Source: a bacterium (GTDB lineage: Bacteria; Myxococcota_A; UBA9042). Taken from it: a stretch of 36,617 nucleotides of DNA. The stretch spans positions 1-36,617 of the forward strand of contig JAUIAC010000027.1 of assembly GCA_030425545.1 (NCBI GenBank), given 5' to 3'. Position numbers and translations under genes: made by a program. Numbering within the stretch: position 1 is the first letter of the stretch; every line of letters starts with the position of its first letter. Positions 31,673 through 36,617 of the stretch are shown piece by piece. The notes under the pieces were generated by a model. The model had not been told where the DNA came from. It did no database searches and was given only the letters and a program-made list of their open reading frames with translations.

Positions 31673-32824
31673 TCAGAGCCCGCGCACCAGCTCGCGTGCG
31701 ATGACGATGCGCTGCACCTCGCTGGTGCCCTCGTAGATGCGGGCCACCCGCGCGTCGCGGTACGCCCGGCCAACGCGGCTGTCGTGCTGGAGCGCGCTCG
31801 CGCTGGCCAGGGTCATGCAGGTCCGGGTCACAAAGCCCGCCGTCTCCGTGGCGAAGACCTTGGCCATGGCCGCCTCGCGCGACATGCGCACGCCGGCGTC
31901 GTGCAGCGCGCAGGCCCGCTGCACCATCAGCCACGCGGCCTCCATGCGGGTGGCCATGTCGGCGACACGGAAGCTGGTCGCCTGCCCGGTCTGCAGCGCC
32001 CGGTCGGCGCCCTTGCGCGCGGGCAGCTCGGCCAGCACCGCGTCGAGCGCGCTCTGGGCGATGCCGAGGGCCTGCGCGCCGATGCCGCAGCGTCCGCCGT
32101 CCAGCGCCGTCATCGCCACCTTGAAGCCGATGCCCTCGGGGCCGAGGCGATCTTCCACCGGCACCTTGAGCCCCTCGAAGCGCAGCGACACGGTGCTGCT
32201 GCCCTTGAGGCCCATCTTCTGCTCGTGTCGCCCGACCTCGAAGCCGGCGGCCTTGGGATCGACGAGGAAGGCGCTGATGCCCTTGGCGCCCCAGTCGGGC
32301 TGGGTCTTCGCCATGACCAGCACCACGCCCGCGACGTCGCCGGAGGTGATCCACATCTTGGTGCCGTCCAGCACGTAGTGGCTGCCGTCCTCGCTCAGCA
32401 CGGCCTTGGCCGACAAGCTCGCGGCGTCGGAGCCCGCCCCTGGCTCAGAGAGCGCAAAAGACCCGGCCGTGAACGCGCCGCTCAGCAGCGGCGGGAGCCA
32501 CCGCGCCTGCTGCGCCTCGTCGCCGAACTTCATGATCATGTCGCCGACCATGTTGGTCACCGCCATGGTCACCGCGGTCGAGGCGCACACCTGCGCGATC
32601 TCTCGAATCGCCATGCAGTACGCGACGTTGGTCCCGCCGAGCCCGCCGAGCGCCACCGGGCTCTTGATGCCCATGAGGCCGAGGCCCGCGAGGTCCCGCA
32701 CGCTCTCGGTCGGGAAGGCGCCGCGGTTGTGGGCGTCGGCGCGCTCGGCCAGCGTCGACCGCGCGTAGTCGCGCGCGAGCGTCTGGATGCGCAGCTCGTC
32801 GTCGCTGGCTTGGAAGTCCATCAT
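31673..32824 (-). CDS. Acyl-CoA dehydrogenase
   Basis: The 383-residue flavoenzyme oxidises acyl-CoA to trans-2-enoyl-CoA and passes electrons to ETF. GGAGAG lies five bases before ATG 32824 (a second ATG follows directly). Motifs include FALSEPGAGSDAASL (FAD/substrate region), LDGTKMWITSGDVA, MGLKGSSTVSLRFE and the catalytic Glu365 in ARIYEGTSEVQRIVIAR. It is the second gene of the leftward operon, 52 bases before the next dehydrogenase start and about 90 bases after the previous stop. Chain-length preference cannot be read from the sequence. Confidence 0.93.
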   Translation of the reverse strand: MMDFQASDDELRIQTLARDYARSTLAERADAHNRGAFPTESVRDLAGLGLMGIKSPVALGGLGGTNVAYCMAIREIAQVCASTAVTMAVTNMVGDMIMKFGDEAQQARWLPPLLSGAFTAGSFALSEPGAGSDAASLSAKAVLSEDGSHYVLDGTKMWITSGDVAGVVLVMAKTQPDWGAKGISAFLVDPKAAGFEVGRHEQKMGLKGSSTVSLRFEGLKVPVEDRLGPEGIGFKVAMTALDGGRCGIGAQALGIAQSALDAVLAELPARKGADRALQTGQATSFRVADMATRMEAAWLMVQRACALHDAGVRMSREAAMAKVFATETAGFVTRTCMTLASASALQHDSRVGRAYRDARVARIYEGTSEVQRIVIARELVRGL

Positions 32825-32906
32825 CTTCGCTCTCCAGATGGGGCGGGCGCTGAGGCCACGCGTGGCAAGGGCGGGCGCCGTGGGCTGCGTCGGCGGGTCG
32901 CTCCCC

Positions 32907-32916
32907 TAGCAGACTG

Positions 32917-32920
<4 letters not shown>
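32907..32920. repeat. Footprint of the MITE-like repeat (fused ends)
   Basis: TAGCAGACTGCTAG consists of TA, GCAGACTGC and TA in a CTAG context. GCAGAC matches the left terminus and GCAGTCTGC/GACTGC the right terminus of the repeat at 144, 10295 and 12483. The minimal form suggests an excision scar or extreme internal deletion. The CTA at 32917-32919 is the stop codon of the acyl-CoA dehydrogenase gene on the minus strand. Confidence 0.55.
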
Positions 32921-34077
<1,157 letters not shown>

Positions 34078-34244
34078 GGCTACCTCTGGGCTGGCCTCTC
34101 GCGGAGGCGGTCGTGGGGGCCGCTTGCGCTGCGGCGGGCGCAGTGTAGCCGCCGAGGCCGAGCGCGTCACCGCACGCAGGGTGAAGAAATGCCGCTGCGC
34201 CCGCGTGTGTTGACCTGCGACTCACCCGCGACCCTGTGATCCGG

Positions 34245-34250
34245 TAGCCT
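34245..34250 (+). promoter_or_regulatory. Candidate -10 box
   Basis: TAGCCT lies 26 bases before the ATG of the DUF6151-like gene. A TTGACC at 34210-34215 is upstream but 29 bases away, too far to pair with it; paired with TGTGAT (34235-34240) its spacing would be 19. Confidence 0.25.
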
Positions 34251-34276
34251 CGCGGACCGAGCCCGAGGAGCCGCCC

Positions 34277-34972
34277 ATGCCTCCAGCCAACGCCCCCCAG
34301 CCCACCACGTTGACCGTGGCGCCAGGTGCGGCCCGCGATCTGCCGCTCCGCTGCGCCTGCGGGCAGGTCCAGGGCTGGGTGCGCGACGTGAGCCCCAAGA
34401 CGGTCACCCGCACGGTGTGCCACTGCAACGGCTGCCAGTCCTACGCCCACGCCCTCGGCATCGCGGCGGCGCAGCTCAACGCGCGGGGGGGATCGGACCT
34501 GGTCCAGATCGCCCCGGACACCCTGCGCATCGACCAGGGTCTGGAGCAGGTCGCGTGCTTGCAGCAGACCCGTGGCGGCGCGCTGCGCTGGCACGCGCGC
34601 TGCTGCAACACCCCGCTGGCGGGGACGCTGCCCACCATGCACATGCCCTTCGTGTCGCTCTCGCAGCTGTGTGTCTCGCTCGAGGGGGCGCCGCCGGACA
34701 CGGTCTTCGGGCCCGTGATGGTGCAGGTCAACCACAGCATGAGCCGGGCCGAGGCGCGGGCGAACCGCGGCACCCTTGGCGCCTTGTTGGCGATGCTGCG
34801 ACGCTACATCGGGCTGATCCTCAGCTGGTGGCTTCGCGGGCGGACGAAGCCCTTTCCCTTCTTCGAGGCGGGCCGGCCGCGGGTCCAGCCGCGGCGGCTG
34901 ACCGCCGCCGAGCGCGCCGTGATTCCGGCCGATCTGCTCGGGCGCCTGAAGCCCGCTCCGGAGGACCCATGA
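34277..34972 (+). CDS. DUF6151-like Cys-rich protein (GFA-like fold suspected)
   Basis: The 231-residue protein has a cysteine pattern suited to zinc: C26 and C28 (RCACGQV), C48, C50 and C53 (CHCNGCQ), then C109 and C110 (HARCCNTPLAGT). This spacing resembles glutathione-dependent formaldehyde-activating-like proteins and the family annotated DUF6151. RWHARCCNTPL is the most family-like stretch. The C-terminal part has an amphipathic to hydrophobic helix near 180-195 (MLRRYIGLILSWWL). Function is unknown. GAGGAG precedes the ATG. Its stop overlaps the ATG of the next gene (ATGA at 34969-34972). Confidence 0.72.
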   Translation: MPPANAPQPTTLTVAPGAARDLPLRCACGQVQGWVRDVSPKTVTRTVCHCNGCQSYAHALGIAAAQLNARGGSDLVQIAPDTLRIDQGLEQVACLQQTRGGALRWHARCCNTPLAGTLPTMHMPFVSLSQLCVSLEGAPPDTVFGPVMVQVNHSMSRAEARANRGTLGALLAMLRRYIGLILSWWLRGRTKPFPFFEAGRPRVQPRRLTAAERAVIPADLLGRLKPAPEDP

Positions 34973-35937
34973 CCAACCTGAGCAAGCCGAGCCTCGTCGA
35001 GGCCTGGGGGGTGACTCCGCTGCGCAAGGCGCTGCGCGAGACCCGGGTCGCCATCCGCGGGGCGGAGGGCGTGCCACCGTCCAAGGCCGACCTGAGCAGC
35101 CTCGGCCTGCTGAGCCCGAAGCTCGGCATCCCGCTCTGGCTGGGCCGTGCGCCGGTGCCGCGCAAGGTCATCTTGACCAACCTCTTCAACCACACGCAGA
35201 CCCCCATCGCGGAGGGCTGGTCGACGCGGCGGACCCAGGTGCGTGACTTTCGCGGCCGGACGCAGACCTACGACAGCCACAATGGCACCGACCTGTGCAT
35301 CCCGGTTGGGACGGTGGTCGTGGCGCCGGCGGCGGGGCGTGTGGCGCGGGTGGGGCGCGAGTTCAACCGCGGCGGCCTGAAGATCGCCATCGACCACGGC
35401 GACGGGCTGATCACCTGCGCCGTGCACCTGGCGCGCAGCCTGGTCCGCGAGGGCGACGAGCTCGCGCTCGGGCAGCCCTACGCCGTGTCCGGCTACAGCG
35501 GGCTCGACGGCTTCTCCACCTTCCCCTGGGGCATCCCGCACGTGCACTTCAACGTCTGGCTGGACGGGGTGCCGGTGGACCCCTTTGCCCACGAGGGCGC
35601 GCCCTCGCTCTGGGTGGGCGGCCAGCCCGCGCCCGTGCCGAGCGCTCCGCCGGATGGCGAGGTGCCGCCACCGACCGGCTACGACGCCGCGCAGCTGGAC
35701 GCGCTCGTCGGCGCGTGTTCTGTGGCCGAGGTGCGAGCGCGCCTGGGTGCGGTGCGCCCCCTGTGGCAGCGCGGCGCCCACGTGGTGTGGGAGCGCAACT
35801 ACTACCCCACCCGCTTTCCGCTGGACGACGCCCGCGTTCGCGCGGCCCACAGCGAAGCCCACGCGCGCCGAGAGCGGCTCTACATGCCCTTCCGCGCTGC
35901 AGACTTCGACGGCGTCGTCTTCCGCGACGAGCTCTGA
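34969..35937 (+). CDS. M23/LytM-type metallopeptidase domain protein, no signal peptide
   Basis: The 322-residue protein contains an M23 core (about 100-205) with zinc ligands His104 and Asp108 (HNGTD), His153 (CAVHLAR) and His191/His193 (HVHFNVW), so all catalytic positions seem present. M23 enzymes cut peptidoglycan cross-links, but no signal peptide or membrane segment is visible here, so either the protein stays in the cytoplasm or it is exported by another route. The flanks (1-98 and 206-322) are not recognised. Its ATG overlaps the stop of the DUF6151-like gene, so the two are probably cotranslated, which is an unusual pairing. Confidence 0.8.
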   Translation: MTNLSKPSLVEAWGVTPLRKALRETRVAIRGAEGVPPSKADLSSLGLLSPKLGIPLWLGRAPVPRKVILTNLFNHTQTPIAEGWSTRRTQVRDFRGRTQTYDSHNGTDLCIPVGTVVVAPAAGRVARVGREFNRGGLKIAIDHGDGLITCAVHLARSLVREGDELALGQPYAVSGYSGLDGFSTFPWGIPHVHFNVWLDGVPVDPFAHEGAPSLWVGGQPAPVPSAPPDGEVPPPTGYDAAQLDALVGACSVAEVRARLGAVRPLWQRGAHVVWERNYYPTRFPLDDARVRAAHSEAHARRERLYMPFRAADFDGVVFRDEL

Positions 35938-35961
35938 CCTCGGCGGAGGCCCCCGTCGTCG

Positions 35962-36617
35962 TCACCGCTGCTGCGCGGGGGCGTCCGACCCCTGTGGGCG
36001 GCCGGCGAAGCCCTCCGGCCAGAAGCGCCGCAGGGAGGCCAGGGTCGCCGTGCGCCGAGGGGCTGGGATCTTCGCGGGGTGGGCGATGAGGTCGCGGGCT
36101 TGGGCCTCGAAGGGCGGCACCTGGGCGCCCCGCTCGCGCAGCTCCGCCACCAGCGCGGGGTCCCACGTGGTCAGGAACACGGTGGCGTGGCCCAGACGCA
36201 CGCCGACCTTGGGCACGTAGCCCTGCAGGCCGAGGTAGCGAAAGGCGTAGGCCCCGAACACCAGGTGCACGCGGCGGCGGTCGACCAGGTAGCTGGGGGG
36301 CGCGCGCTTCTCGTGACCGACGCGGCCGCGCTCCGCCAGGGGCTGCCGCGCGACCCAGGCGTCGGTCAGGCCCGTCTCGGCCTCGATGGCGAGGGGCACC
36401 TCCGTGCGATACACCAGCCGCGCCTGCCCGCCGATGAAGGCCGCGCGCACGGGCAGATCGGCGAGGAAGCGGCGCAGCACCCGCGCGTCCCGCTCGAGGC
36501 GCTCCGCGCGCTGGGGGTCGTAGTGGGCCCGCTCGTCGACGACGCCGCTGGCGCTCTCAGTGGGACCGAGCGCGGCCGGCGCGAGCGCGGTCGTCAGCAC
36601 CAGCAGCGCGCCCGTCG
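35962..36617 (-). CDS. C-terminal part of a membrane protein, possibly GT39-like, truncated by window edge
   Basis: The frame is open to the right edge, so the start lies beyond 36617. The visible N-terminal part TGALLVLTTALAPAALG is hydrophobic and looks like a last transmembrane helix or signal. The rest (about 195 residues) is soluble, with FIGGQARLVYRTEVPLAIEA, TDAWVARQPLAERGRVGHEKR and YLVDRRRVHLVF. The segment ERGRVGHEKRAP resembles the extracytoplasmic C-terminal domain of some lipid-linked sugar transferases (arabinofuranosyltransferase or glycosyltransferase 39-like), from memory and at modest certainty. It converges with the M23-type gene. Confidence 0.6.
   Translation of the reverse strand, partial: TGALLVLTTALAPAALGPTESASGVVDERAHYDPQRAERLERDARVLRRFLADLPVRAAFIGGQARLVYRTEVPLAIEAETGLTDAWVARQPLAERGRVGHEKRAPPSYLVDRRRVHLVFGAYAFRYLGLQGYVPKVGVRLGHATVFLTTWDPALVAELRERGAQVPPFEAQARDLIAHPAKIPAPRRTATLASLRRFWPEGFAGRPQGSDAPAQQR

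Overview
The window looks like a chromosome segment of a GC-rich member of the Myxococcota (former Deltaproteobacteria), possibly an uncultured or deep-branching one. Pointers are the very long antisense shadow frames typical of GC-rich coding DNA, large Cys-rich lipoproteins with CDDGNxCT-type repeats, a 'GDGVVSPALGEACDDGN...GDGCSDTC' unit (the Myxococcus Cys-rich repeat/DUF4215 type), MopE-like Asp-rich repeats, and Gly/Ser/Asp linkers after lipoboxes. This placement is an inference from protein style, not from a marker gene.

Layout. 1-466: the first codons of a leftward gene, then copy 1 of a hairpin-ended mobile repeat. 467-5730: a B12-binding radical SAM protein translationally coupled to a fused HyuA-HyuB 5-oxoprolinase/hydantoinase. 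5765-8218: a MerR-like regulator (leftward) divergent from a CAP-domain lipoprotein. 8288-10189: an AbiE type IV toxin-antitoxin operon (leftward) with a perfect 24-bp-arm palindrome over its promoter and start codon. 10295-12640: repeat copies 2 and 3 bracketing a Dgk1/dolichol-kinase-like membrane protein and a zinc-ribbon membrane protein. 12756-19333: eukaryotic-type ileS, an FHA-domain protein and an orphan D12-class adenine methylase. 19680-29122: a surface-protein locus with a 1175-residue Cys-rich MopE-like lipoprotein, a 798-residue Cys-rich lipoprotein, a divergent NarL/DesK-type two-component system and a secreted C-type lectin-domain protein. 29279-34077: a leftward four-gene operon of three acyl-CoA dehydrogenases and a class V aminotransferase. 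34277-35937: a DUF6151-like Cys-rich protein coupled to an M23-type peptidase. 35962-36617: the C-terminus of a membrane protein running off the right edge.

The most interesting non-gene signal is the repeat family at 144-382, 10295-10534 and 12483-12640. Each copy is flanked by TA within a CTAG-like target, has inverted termini GCAGACTGCG/CGCAGTCTGC and carries a strong hairpin at each end. It looks like an IS630/Tc1-mariner-derived MITE. The right hairpin followed by TTTT is also an intrinsic terminator on the minus strand. At 32907-32920 there is a 14-bp footprint made of only the two fused ends. In two of these four sites the inserted end supplies the TAG stop codon of the neighbouring gene. 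No transposase is present in the window.

No rRNA, tRNA, CRISPR array or prophage genes were seen. Intergenic stretches longer than about 300 bases are 33-466 and 12440-12755 (both occupied mainly by the repeat element) and 19334-19679 (described below).
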